From positions 7,936,001 to 8,000,000 of the forward strand of contig OX392529.1 of assembly GCA_947623455.1 (NCBI GenBank): a stretch of 64,000 bases of DNA, given 5' to 3'. This DNA is from Mimachlamys varia (taxonomy: Eukaryota; Mollusca; Bivalvia; Pectinida; Pectinidae). The position numbers and the translations under genes were made by a program. This document shows, piece after piece, positions 54,301-57,272 of this stretch. The notes below the pieces were generated by a model. It ran no database searches, was not told the origin of the DNA, and saw only the letters and a list, made by a program, of their open reading frames with translations. Every line of letters starts with the position of its first letter. Position 1 is the stretch's first letter.

Positions 54301-54418
54301 ATAATATTATACCTACCCACAACTAGTATGACAGGGACATCAGGTATGCCATCCTGACTCTTGCTGATTGGAGGTAAGGGAGAGGCCTTCCTGTCGTCAA
54401 GATTCTTCTTGTCCTCCT
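229..54418 (-). CDS. Multi-domain adenylate kinase gene (17 exons seen, incomplete at 3' end and probably at 5' end)
   Basis: The gene encodes tandem adenylate kinase domains (ATP + AMP <-> 2 ADP, energy homeostasis). Order on the minus strand: linker A0, domain A (A1-A4), linker L, domain B (B1-B4), microexon M, alternative terminal exon T, domain C (C0-C4), domain D (D0-D1, cut by the window edge). Every domain starts with a P-loop whose second Gly codon is split by a phase-1 intron. Exon sizes repeat: 176/114/192 nt in A and B, 164/117/192 in C and 164 in D, so domains were duplicated together with their introns. A and B resemble the N-terminal AK5 domain; C and D resemble AK1 and the second AK5 domain. 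From family knowledge, a sea urchin sperm flagellar enzyme has three such domains, so a flagellar or ciliary role is possible (inference). No start codon or promoter for the whole gene is visible. Several isoforms are possible (see T, C0, C4, D0). That the domains form one transcription unit rests on phase agreement only. Confidence 0.8.
393..727 (-). other. Intron D0-D1, non-repetitive part
   Basis: AT-rich intron sequence. The last 15 bases before exon D1 match those before exon C1, so the duplication of C into D included the intron end. I see no further gene. Confidence 0.5.
728..912. repeat. Minisatellite, about 19-bp unit, about 9 copies
   Basis: Tandem copies of ggcagttaacgttttactt with few substitutions. 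The array starts about 30 bases downstream of the exon D0 donor inside the D0-D1 intron. Confidence 0.9.
940..1047 (-). CDS. Exon D0: Pro/Thr-rich linker and first beta strand of AK domain D
   Basis: The acceptor is atgttacag and the donor is GTTGTGG|gtaagt. The exon is 108 nt, phase 1 in and phase 1 out. It reads [17 protein letters not shown], a flexible linker, then [15 protein letters not shown], the strand before the P-loop. The end parallels exon C0 ([15 protein letters not shown]). With no ATG in frame it must be spliced from a phase-1 exon. C4 (making a four-domain chain) and microexon M (skipping C) both fit. Confidence 0.82.
1132..1137 (-). terminator. Possible polyadenylation signal after domain C
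   Basis: AATAAA on the minus strand, about 250 nt beyond the in-frame TAG that would be used if the C4 donor is not spliced. It fits an isoform ending after domain C, but AATAAA is common in AT-rich DNA. Confidence 0.25.
1389..1467 (-). CDS. Exon C4: C-terminal helix of AK domain C
   Basis: The acceptor is tttgaag and the exon is 79 nt. It encodes [20 protein letters not shown] then LVPGST, matching the last helix of AK1-type kinases. It ends phase 1 before a weak donor, CTG|gttagt, which joins in frame to D0 (GCT CCT AAA). If the donor is ignored the frame reads ST-Gly and stops at TAG (1384-1386), close to where single-domain AK1 proteins end. Both outcomes are plausible. Confidence 0.82.
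1450..1665. repeat. 57-bp tandem repeat built from the exon C4 acceptor
   Basis: The motif gtgtctctctgctgacac recurs at 1450, 1507 and 1564, with a degenerate copy from 1621. The first copy is the real start of exon C4 (minus strand). The others lie upstream in the C3-C4 intron. The copy at 1564 keeps an AG before the copied exon start; the copy at 1507 has lost it. Confidence 0.85.
1751..1942 (-). CDS. Exon C3: LID region of AK domain C
   Basis: The acceptor is tatacag and the donor is AAG|gtcagt. The exon is 192 nt, phase 0 on both sides, the same length as A3 and B3. Key blocks are [32 protein letters not shown] and TPVIDYF. The LID signature GRVDDN and the following Arg are intact, as in active AK1 enzymes. 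Confidence 0.92.
1943..2349 (-). other. Intron C2-C3
   Basis: Single-copy-looking AT-rich intron. I see no gene, RNA or repeat in it. Confidence 0.5.
2350..2466 (-). CDS. Exon C2: core of AK domain C
   Basis: The acceptor is acctccag and the donor is GAG|gtatga. The exon is 117 nt, phase 0 on both sides. It encodes [15 protein letters not shown], then [18 protein letters not shown]. The DGYPR block holds the conserved Asp and Arg of the AMP-binding/catalytic centre, as in AK1. Confidence 0.92.
2467..2913 (-). other. Intron C1-C2
   Basis: AT-rich intron with no recognisable element. Confidence 0.5.
2914..3077 (-). CDS. Exon C1: P-loop/NMP-binding part of AK domain C
   Basis: The acceptor is cttccccacag and the donor is CTG|gtgagc. 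The exon encodes [33 protein letters not shown] and EKGQLVPL. The P-loop Lys, the Thr-Gly-Asp and the Arg of the AMP site are all present. It is very close to human AK1 in pattern and almost identical in DNA to D1. Confidence 0.93.
3301..3348 (-). CDS. Exon C0: first beta strand of AK domain C, possible alternative start
   Basis: The acceptor is tttgtttcag and the donor is GTTGTGG|gtaagt. The exon is 48 nt, phase 1 in and phase 1 out. It reads [16 protein letters not shown]. Exon M (ending in one G) splices to it in frame as Ala-Val-Met-Asp, which would continue the chain from domain B. The ATG two bases into the exon could instead start a stand-alone AK1-like protein from a transcript with an untranslated first exon. 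No promoter that would settle this was seen. Confidence 0.82.
3510..4612. repeat. Minisatellite, 36-bp unit, about 30 copies
   Basis: The unit contains acctgacatgttgacattg and ttatgtccacatcct, with variants (aagcatgtt, ggcatgtt). It lies just upstream of exon C0 in its intron. The period is a multiple of three, so both strands stay open; these frames are not genes. On the transcribed strand each unit carries a CAG|GTAGGA-like motif. Confidence 0.95.
4613..5125 (-). other. Intron sequence between two arrays
   Basis: Mostly unique sequence with no gene or recognisable element. Confidence 0.4.
5126..5952. repeat. Minisatellite, 30/31-bp units, about 27 copies
   Basis: The core aaggtcaccagacaacaac alternates with a variant carrying cagttcttaggattc. 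The two versions occur in blocks, and the array becomes more degenerate to the right before a T run. Confidence 0.92.
6390..7150. repeat. Bivalve-type interspersed repeat with about four 157-bp internal units
   Basis: A ttacca-ggcaacc motif recurs at about 6481, 6634, 6797 (variant) and 6953, a period of 153-163 bp, followed by gacggacggacagacaac and a C-rich tail. Layout and tail resemble dispersed elements I know from bivalve genomes (from memory, not searched). A second C-run at 6300 may belong to a neighbouring copy. Confidence 0.6.
7277..7703. mobile_element. Putative pogo/Tc1-mariner-like MITE (427 bp)
   Basis: It begins CAGTGGAGTCCACTTAATA and its other end, reversed, begins CAGACTGCACTCCTC. 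Both ends lead into the shared block CCTCTTTATATCATGTT in inverted orientation. Each end is flanked by TA, the target duplicated by this superfamily. There is no transposase frame, so it would be non-autonomous. Confidence 0.45.
7706..8870 (-). other. Intron sequence, no gene seen
   Basis: AT-rich sequence with short open frames that have no recognisable motif or codon pattern. Confidence 0.4.
8875..9060 (-). mobile_element. SINE-like element with a 5S-rRNA-like block, copy 1
   Basis: Read on the minus strand it contains GTCAGTAGTTGGATGGGTGA followed by CCGCCTG, very close to the internal-promoter region of eukaryotic 5S rRNA. A GTTAAGCA block precedes it where 5S has GCTAAGCA. The other end (ccctcatata, tggacattacacttgta) recurs in the copy at 34.1 kb. 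It is not an intact 5S gene: the 5' half does not match. Confidence 0.55.
9061..10970 (-). other. Sequence downstream of exon T: possible 3' UTR, otherwise intron
   Basis: AT-rich with no coding exon recognised. If exon T is terminal, the first few hundred bases below 10971 are its 3' UTR. Confidence 0.4.
10489..10494 (-). terminator. Possible polyadenylation signal for exon T
   Basis: AATAAA on the minus strand, about 480 nt after the TAG of exon T. The position is suitable, but such hexamers are frequent here. Confidence 0.25.
10971..11101 (-). CDS. Exon T: alternative C-terminal exon after domain B
   Basis: The acceptor is tggtttacag. The frame is fixed by the phase-1 end of microexon M, giving a Gly across the junction. 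It reads [18 protein letters not shown], then [17 protein letters not shown] and KEVAKTDS, and stops at TAG (10971-10973). The composition (Glu, Lys, Ala, Thr) suggests an exposed acidic/helical tail. No good phase-1 donor lies before the stop, so I read it as a terminal exon for a form ending after domains A and B. Skipping it joins M to C0 in frame. Confidence 0.7.
11141..12945. repeat. Minisatellite, about 42-bp unit, about 43 copies
   Basis: The unit includes actaacagatggtgaaatca and gtataaacagtacacactgg. It starts about 40 bases upstream of the exon T acceptor. Longer blocks repeat within it, for example 11.64-11.78 versus 11.77-11.91 kb and 12.19-12.54 versus 12.57-12.90 kb. The long open frames here are artefacts of the 42-bp period. 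Confidence 0.93.
12946..14800 (-). other. Intron M-T, non-repetitive part
   Basis: AT-rich sequence. A short near-duplication (aagtttcttaacaccacg / aaggtttcttaacaacacg) occurs at 13.9 kb. No gene recognised. Confidence 0.4.
14801..17245. repeat. G-rich minisatellite, 36/33-bp units, about 69 copies
   Basis: The unit begins aggtctggtaggagcagggt and ends cccaagggtaaggcca. A 33-bp variant has aagagggtctctagag. Variants recur in ordered blocks; a rare variant (agtagtgccatgg) at 16061 and 16726 marks a roughly 665-bp duplication. The plus strand is G-rich and carries runs of GGG. Open frames on both strands come from the period and are not genes. Confidence 0.95.
17246..18555 (-). other. Intron sequence, no gene seen
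   Basis: AT-rich. A roughly 40-bp direct repeat (gtgtgtgactatatt) occurs at about 17.49 and 17.58 kb. A few short open frames have no recognisable motif. Confidence 0.4.
18560..19735. repeat. Minisatellite, 36-bp unit, about 33 copies
   Basis: The unit is cctaaggtttgtggtctctc followed by ttgtgaatgttctgtt. Copies are highly alike, with some 33-bp versions lacking gtg. Plus-strand frames ([12 protein letters not shown] repeats) are artefacts. Confidence 0.95.
19812..20420. repeat. Minisatellite, 55-bp unit, 11 copies
   Basis: The unit contains gataggggattggtatgtat and gaaccatggctactgagtgg. Copies are nearly identical, differing mainly in the TA-rich part, so the array is young or homogenised. 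Confidence 0.95.
20800..22115. repeat. Minisatellite, 24-bp unit with 15-bp truncated units, about 55 copies
   Basis: The unit is gatgtagatatctgacttcc followed by taca or tact. Shortened units (cctacagatatctgacttcc) are scattered through it. It ends in the inverted repeat at 22121-22286. Confidence 0.95.
22121..22286. repeat. Perfect 78-bp inverted repeat with 10-base spacer
   Basis: Bases 22121-22198 are the exact reverse complement of 22209-22286; I compared them base by base. The arms contain array motifs (tacatctgtaggaag) in both orientations plus a non-array end (atgtgtacatttacag). It could form a long hairpin or cruciform. Confidence 0.95.
22546..22567 (-). CDS. Microexon M (22 nt): linker after domain B
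   Basis: The acceptor is tttatatttctag and the donor is GGTGCGG|gtaagt. Starting in phase 0 after exon B4 (ending Gln-Gln-Pro), it reads APPTEGA plus one G. That leftover G fits all three downstream phase-1 acceptors: T (Gly-Val-Gly), C0 (Val-Met-Asp) and D0 (Ala-Pro-Lys). Its Ala/Pro/Glu/Gly content matches an interdomain linker. Being tiny, it rests on splice-site quality and phase. Confidence 0.68.
22568..23779 (-). other. Intron B4-M, non-repetitive part
   Basis: AT-rich sequence without recognisable genes or elements. Confidence 0.4.
23780..31229. repeat. Large minisatellite, 77-bp unit, about 90 copies
   Basis: The unit includes ggctacagtagttcctacca, caaactggtgtacagtacca and ctgacacagttaatatacc. 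Copies differ at a few fixed positions (gtagtatacctga or gtaatatacctaa). Variant order repeats: the marker cctaatatgtgg lies at 26731, 27738 and 28823, a higher-order period of about 1.0-1.1 kb. The stretch 28.98-29.87 kb consists of especially uniform units. The array is interrupted by the element at 24494-25036. Confidence 0.96.
24494..25036. mobile_element. Non-autonomous TIR transposon (543 bp) inserted in the 77-bp array
   Basis: The ends are imperfect inverted repeats: catcttcgctagccaag on the left and, reversed, catcctcgatatccagg on the right, both followed by ggttacgatc (23 of 27 matching). Each side is flanked by ctaataggg (24485-24493 and 25037-25045), a sequence normal for the array, so this is a 9-bp target duplication. 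A 9-bp duplication suggests the Mutator-like group (inference). There is no transposase frame inside. Confidence 0.8.
31435..31680. repeat. Minisatellite, 36-bp unit, about 6 copies
   Basis: The unit is cagtctacagaccctgtttt followed by acctgtactcgtacta. Copies are almost identical. Confidence 0.93.
31840..32635. repeat. Minisatellite, about 55-bp unit, about 15 copies
   Basis: The unit includes ccactgggtaggatactcac and gtggtatgagtgagggaatg. It lies about 200 bases downstream of the exon B4 donor. Confidence 0.94.
32850..32939 (-). CDS. Exon B4: C-terminal helix of AK domain B
   Basis: The acceptor is catttgacag and the donor is CAGCCT|gtaagt. The exon is 90 nt, phase 0 on both sides. It reads [20 protein letters not shown] then [10 protein letters not shown]. 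The pattern DxDRDxxEVFxD matches the last helix of the first AK5 domain and exon A4. Confidence 0.88.
33035..33275. repeat. Interspersed-repeat fragment
   Basis: The block with ggctggctgcctgccagcc, gggaaccttcacatgaaatt and acttctcaagaaatataaac resembles a dispersed family frequent in bivalve genomes (from memory, not searched). It ends in a hairpin, tagcccacca / tggtgggcta (33240-33249 and 33258-33267). Confidence 0.45.
33476..33667 (-). CDS. Exon B3: LID region of AK domain B
   Basis: The acceptor is tttcctctag and the donor is GTTGCA|gtaagt. The exon is 192 nt, phase 0 on both sides. It encodes [43 protein letters not shown] and [15 protein letters not shown]. The LID block reads E-R-I-D-D-N where active enzymes have G-R-x-D-D-N. 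The later RRL is changed to SRI, so this LID is diverged. Confidence 0.9.
33718..33990. repeat. Minisatellite, 27-bp unit, about 10 copies
   Basis: The unit is gaacatcagagagatggagt followed by aagatct. It lies about 50 bases upstream of the exon B3 acceptor. Confidence 0.93.
34096..34265 (-). mobile_element. SINE-like element, copy 2 (diverged)
   Basis: It shares with 8.9 kb the blocks ccaatccaact / ccatccaact, attgtttaact / attgcttaact, cccctcatata and tggatattacacttgt, in the same order. The 5S-like block is more decayed. Placement of its outer ends is uncertain. Confidence 0.5.
34535..34626. repeat. Short tandem triplication, about 30-bp unit
   Basis: Three copies of gaatatattttatacaggtt, two of them preceded by ttttaagagag. 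Confidence 0.8.
34862..34975 (-). CDS. Exon B2: core of AK domain B
   Basis: The acceptor is ttgtttgcag and the donor is AAATAT|gtgagt. The exon is 114 nt, phase 0, equal in length to A2. It reads [16 protein letters not shown], then [20 protein letters not shown]. The usual DGYPR is EGYPR here, as also in A2. Confidence 0.9.
35223..35398 (-). CDS. Exon B1: P-loop/NMP-binding part of AK domain B, with P-loop Lys replaced by Arg
   Basis: The acceptor is gtttgacag and the donor is CCCGAG|gtaggg. The exon is 176 nt, phase 1 in and phase 0 out. It encodes [33 protein letters not shown] and [10 protein letters not shown]. The invariant P-loop Lys is Arg (codon AGA), and Thr in STGD is Met. In adenylate kinases the P-loop Lys contacts the ATP phosphates, so this domain is probably weak or inactive in catalysis (inference). 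Fold motifs are otherwise kept. Confidence 0.92.
35399..36084 (-). other. Intron L-B1, right part
   Basis: Unique-looking AT-rich sequence. No gene recognised. Confidence 0.4.
36085..36385. repeat. Bivalve-type interspersed repeat, two 147-bp units
   Basis: The motif agcaagcacttttggt recurs at 36121 and 36268, followed by aagcactgtatg and gtttg-gcttgat. It ends with gcggacgccgccgccgacat. The wording (gtgaccttgac, tttgacctttgaa) matches a dispersed family I know from bivalve sequences (from memory). Confidence 0.6.
36543..36752 (-). CDS. Exon L: interdomain linker and first beta strand of domain B
   Basis: The acceptor is tctccacag and the donor is CTTGCAG|gtaaga. The exon is 210 nt, phase 1 in (joins exon A4: Lys-Trp-Val-Pro-Pro) and phase 1 out. 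It begins [19 protein letters not shown], rich in Pro, continues with a charged segment including [15 protein letters not shown], and ends CPIIVLAG, the strand leading into the P-loop of B1. Confidence 0.87.
36753..38399 (-). other. Intron A4-L, non-repetitive part
   Basis: Very AT-rich from 36.9 to 37.5 kb. The part at 37.6-37.8 kb is less AT-rich and contains a CRE-type palindrome. No coding exon recognised. Confidence 0.4.
37739..37746. promoter_or_regulatory. CRE-like palindrome TGACGTCA
   Basis: A perfect 8-base CRE/ATF site. On the minus strand a donor-like TAT|gtaagt follows within about 10 bases. This would fit an internal first exon driving a form that starts with domain B, but nothing else supports it. 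Confidence 0.25.
38400..39935. repeat. Minisatellite, about 41-bp unit, about 37 copies
   Basis: The unit includes ctatctgggttctagctctc and agtcaaaacttccttttaca. Edge units carry a variant (ccctgattacggcctatatc) at both ends (38.46, 38.63, 39.76 and 39.84 kb), with the uniform version in the middle. Confidence 0.95.
40076..40169 (-). CDS. Exon A4: C-terminal helix of AK domain A
   Basis: The acceptor is tatactacag and the donor is AAGTGGG|gtaagt. The exon is 94 nt, phase 0 in and phase 1 out. It reads [20 protein letters not shown], then [11 protein letters not shown]. It parallels B4 and the end of the first AK5 domain. Confidence 0.87.
40170..40696 (-). other. Intron A3-A4
   Basis: AT-rich intron sequence. 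No element recognised. Confidence 0.4.
40697..40888 (-). CDS. Exon A3: LID region of AK domain A
   Basis: The acceptor is actgtgcag and the donor is TTTGTG|gtaata. The exon is 192 nt, phase 0 on both sides. It encodes [43 protein letters not shown] and [18 protein letters not shown] Arg residues are present; the first Asp of GRxDDN is His. Confidence 0.92.
40977..41880. repeat. Minisatellite, about 31-bp unit, about 29 copies
   Basis: The unit includes catgatagagttattatcaa and tatcctcatta. It fills most of the A2-A3 intron. Confidence 0.94.
42118..42231 (-). CDS. Exon A2: core of AK domain A
   Basis: The acceptor is tatgctacag and the donor is AAAATT|gtaaat. The exon is 114 nt, phase 0. It reads [16 protein letters not shown], then [20 protein letters not shown]. 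It has EGYPR in place of DGYPR, as in B2, so this change predates the A/B duplication. Confidence 0.91.
42370..43100. repeat. Minisatellite, 37-bp unit, about 20 copies
   Basis: The unit includes cctaatgtcaacactgtcac and tatgaattatatctctt. It lies about 140 bases upstream of the exon A2 acceptor. Confidence 0.94.
43405..44845. repeat. Minisatellite, 39-bp unit, about 36 copies, derived from the exon A1 donor
   Basis: The unit includes cctcaggagctagccccagg and aagctattgaccctgtata. It abuts exon A1. On the minus strand each unit reads GCTCCTGAG|GTATACAGG, matching the true exon end GCTCCCGAG|GTAAACAGG, and the following intron bases (gtcaatagcttcctgg) are the same. The long open frames on both strands are artefacts of the 39-bp period. 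Confidence 0.96.
44846..45021 (-). CDS. Exon A1: P-loop/NMP-binding part of AK domain A
   Basis: The acceptor is atgattgcag and the donor is CCCGAG|gtaaac. The exon is 176 nt, phase 1 in and phase 0 out. It encodes [34 protein letters not shown] and [10 protein letters not shown]. The P-loop Lys is kept, but the usual GKGT is GKLT, and STGD is SMGD as in B1. Confidence 0.93.
45200..54316. repeat. Giant minisatellite, about 21-bp unit, about 430 copies, derived from the exon A0 donor
   Basis: The unit is cctacccacaataacattat plus one base; shorter and variant units are interspersed. It begins at the donor of exon A0 and fills nearly the whole A0-A1 intron. On the minus strand a unit reads TTGTGG|GTAGGTATAAT, the same as the true exon-intron border. 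Variant order repeats with a period near 1.74 kb (markers at 49111, 50854 and 52599). Open frames here are not genes. Confidence 0.97.
54317..54418 (-). CDS. Exon A0: linker and first beta strand of AK domain A
   Basis: The acceptor is ttctgtaacag and the donor is GTTGTGG|gtaggt. The exon is 102 nt, phase 1 in and phase 1 out. It reads [20 protein letters not shown], then [15 protein letters not shown]. The last strand (PVILVVG) leads into the P-loop of A1. It is the right-most exon found. Phase 1 at its start shows that an upstream exon must exist beyond it. Confidence 0.85.
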
Positions 54419-54597
54419 CTGTTACAGAAACACAATTTATAAATCAATTTTGCATTCTGTTTGTTTCTTGCCATTTGAACATATATTCATGATTTCTCTA
54501 ATTTATTCAAAGGTAACAATGTGGCTGATATGCCTCACCAGACACCAATAAAGAACTAGCTTTTCCAATAATACCCTCATCACATAAAAAGAATGCA

Positions 54598-55672
54598 GCT
54601 AGTAGTCTCACACCTTTGTCTAGTATTGTCACACCTTTGCCTAGTATTGTCACACCTTTGCCTAGTATTGTCACACCTTTGCCTAGTATTCTCACACCTT
54701 TGCCTAGTATTCTCACATATTTGCCTAGTATTCTCACACCTTTGCCTAGTTTTGTCACACCTTTGCCTAGTTTTGTCACACCTTTGCCTAGTATTGTCAC
54801 ACCTTTGCCTAGTATTGTCACACCTTTGCCTAGTATTCTCACACCTTTGCCTAGTATTCTCAAGCCTTTGCCTAGTATTCTCACACCTTTGTCTAGTATT
54901 CTCACACCTTTGCCTAGTATCGTCACACCTTTGCCTAGTAGTCTCACACCTTTGCCTAGTATTGTCACACCTTTGCCTAGTATTGTCACATTTTTGCCTA
55001 GTAGTCTCACACCTTTGCCTAGTATTGTCACACCTTTGCCTAGTATTCTCACACCTTTGCCTAGTAGTCTCACACCTTTGCCTAGTATTGTCACACCTTT
55101 GCCTAGTATTGTCACACCTTTGCCTAGTATTCTCACACCTTTGCCTAGTATTGTCACACCTTTGCCTAGTATTCTCACACCTTTGTCTAGTATTCTCACA
55201 CCTTTGCCTAGTATCGTCACACCTTTGCCTAGTATTCTCACACCTTTGCCTAGTATTGTCACACCTTTGCCTAGTATTGTCACACCTTTGCCTAGTATTG
55301 TCACACCTTTGCCTAGTATTCTCACACCTTTGCCTAGTATTCTCACACTTTTGCCTAGTATTCTCACACCTTTGCCTAGTTTTGTCACACCTTTGCCTAA
55401 GTATTCTCACACCTTTGCCTAGTATTCTCACACCTTTGCCTAGTATTATCACACCTTTGCCCAGTATTCTCACACCTTTGCCTAGTAGTCTCACACCTTT
55501 GCCTAGTATTCTCACACCTTTGCCTAAGTATTCTCACACCTTTGCCTAGTATTCTCACACCTTTGCCTAGTATTATCACACCTTTGTCCAGTATTCTCAC
55601 ACCTTTGCCTAGTAGTCTCACACCTTTGCCTAGTATTCTCACACCTTTGCCTAGTATTCTTACACCTTTGCA
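54598..55672. repeat. Minisatellite, 21-bp unit, about 51 copies
   Basis: The unit is cacctttgcctagtattgtc plus a, alternating with tattctca, tagtctca and ttttgtca variants. A duplicated block with cctaagtattctc occurs at 55.40 and 55.52 kb. All six frames stay largely open, a by-product of the 21-bp period. Confidence 0.96.
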
Positions 55673-55879
55673 GTGATCAATCTAATTGTGCCCATCATGC
55701 ACTGACTCACAGAAAGGACCTTTTGAATTTCTTGAAATTGTTAAATTTAACATATAGGGACCCATTGTTTTTGGCAATATTTACTAAAAGGATCCATGAA
55801 TATAATGACCCCAGCTCCATGTTATACACTGGCCCTCAGTGACATTAACTAAGCCCTAAGTCACATGTACATTAGCCCT

Positions 55880-56500
55880 GAGTCAGATACACTGGCTCTG
55901 AGTCACATACACTGGCTCTGAGTCACATACATTGGCTCTGAGTCACATACACTGTCTCTGAGTCACATACACTAGCTCTGAGTCACATGCATTGGCTCTG
56001 AAACACAGTCGCTGGCTCTGAGTCACATACATTGGCTCTGAGTCACATACACTGTCTCTGAGTCACATACACTAGCTCTGAGTCACATACACTAGCTCTG
56101 AGTCACATACATTGGCTCTGAATCACAGACACTGGCTCTGAGTCACATACACTAGCTCGGAGTCACATACATCGGCTCTGAGTCACATTCGCTGGCTCTG
56201 AGTCACATTCGCTGGCTCTGAGTCACATACATTGGCTCTGAATCACATACACTGGCTCTGAGTCACATACAATAGCTCTGAGTCACATACACTGGCTCTG
56301 AGTCACATACACTGGCTCTGAGTCACATACATTGGCTCTGAGTCACATACACTAGATCTGAGTCACATACATTGGCTCTGAGTCACATACACTGGCTCTG
56401 AGTCACATACACTAGCTCTGAGTCACATACACTAGCTCTGAGTCACATACACTGGCTCTGAGTCACAAACATTGGCTCTGAGTCACATACATTGGCTCTG
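55880..56500. repeat. Minisatellite, 20-bp unit, about 31 copies
   Basis: The unit is actggctctgagtcacatac, with attgg, actag and actgt variants. It shares the words gagtcac and tctgagtc with the 83-bp array to its right, so the two may have a common origin. Confidence 0.94.
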
Positions 56501-56670
56501 GACGGGATCCACTTATACAGGCACCGAGTCACTAAGTCTGACTCAGAGTCATTCACACTGGTCTTGAGTCACTTTCACTGGCCCTGAGTCCATATAATAC
56601 ACAACCAGGCCCTAAGTCACTAATACACTTTTGTCCTGAGCCATGATATACTGGCCAGGAGTCACTTATA

Positions 56671-57272
56671 GTTAGGGGTGTCACGGTTAACTGAAAGGAC
56701 GCTTAACCGCGGCTCATAAGCTCACAGTTCGGTTCGGTTTGCTGTTTGTGAATTTCGGTTCGGTTCCGTTCTGAGTAAGTCAGTCGTCTTTTACAATGCA
56801 ACAAAGGCGTGTGCTTTTGGTGTTATATTATTGATATCTTAAACGATACACGCCTTTGCCGATTAAATACGTAGTCGCCTTTCGCAATGAAAAACGTGAC
56901 TGTATTGGTGAGATTGTTTACCTGACACAAATGGGGGCCAAACTGAATTCAGCTGTGAGACTTTTTGAATTGTATTAACAAGAATGGCCTTGTCAATAAG
57001 ACAATGACTGAGTGCAATATTTGCAAAACGCAATTCAAATATGCAACGGGATTGACGTCTTCAATGACAGCACACGAAAACATGGCCTAACATAAAACCC
57101 AGCGAGTCTAACGCTAGGACTACGAGGTATTAAAAGTTATTTAAATGTCCAAATATTCTTTTAACTTCTTGATTAAAATATGAAAAAGAAATATTATAAG
57201 GTTGCATGAACCGAACCAAAATAACAGAAAACCAACCAAAAAAATGAGAACTGAACCAAAAAAGTCCAAACA
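56671..57272 (+). pseudogene. hAT-type transposon remnant with decayed BED zinc finger
   Basis: The left end, gttaggggtgtcacggttaa, is typical of hAT ends. Both subterminal parts carry GGTTCGGTT-like words in opposite orientation. At 57005-57090 the plus strand reads MTECNICKTQFKYATGLTSS, then MTAHENMA-stop-H. This has the C-x2-C and H-x5-H spacing of a BED finger, the DNA-binding domain of hAT transposases, broken by a stop. The element sits in the first unit of the 83-bp array; its right end is unclear. Confidence 0.65.

Noticed and set aside
54507..55549. Frames of about 270-320 codons on both strands in the cacctttgcctagtattgtc array
   Set aside because: Four overlapping long frames on two strands of a 21-bp repeat; no start context, no splice link and no unique sequence.
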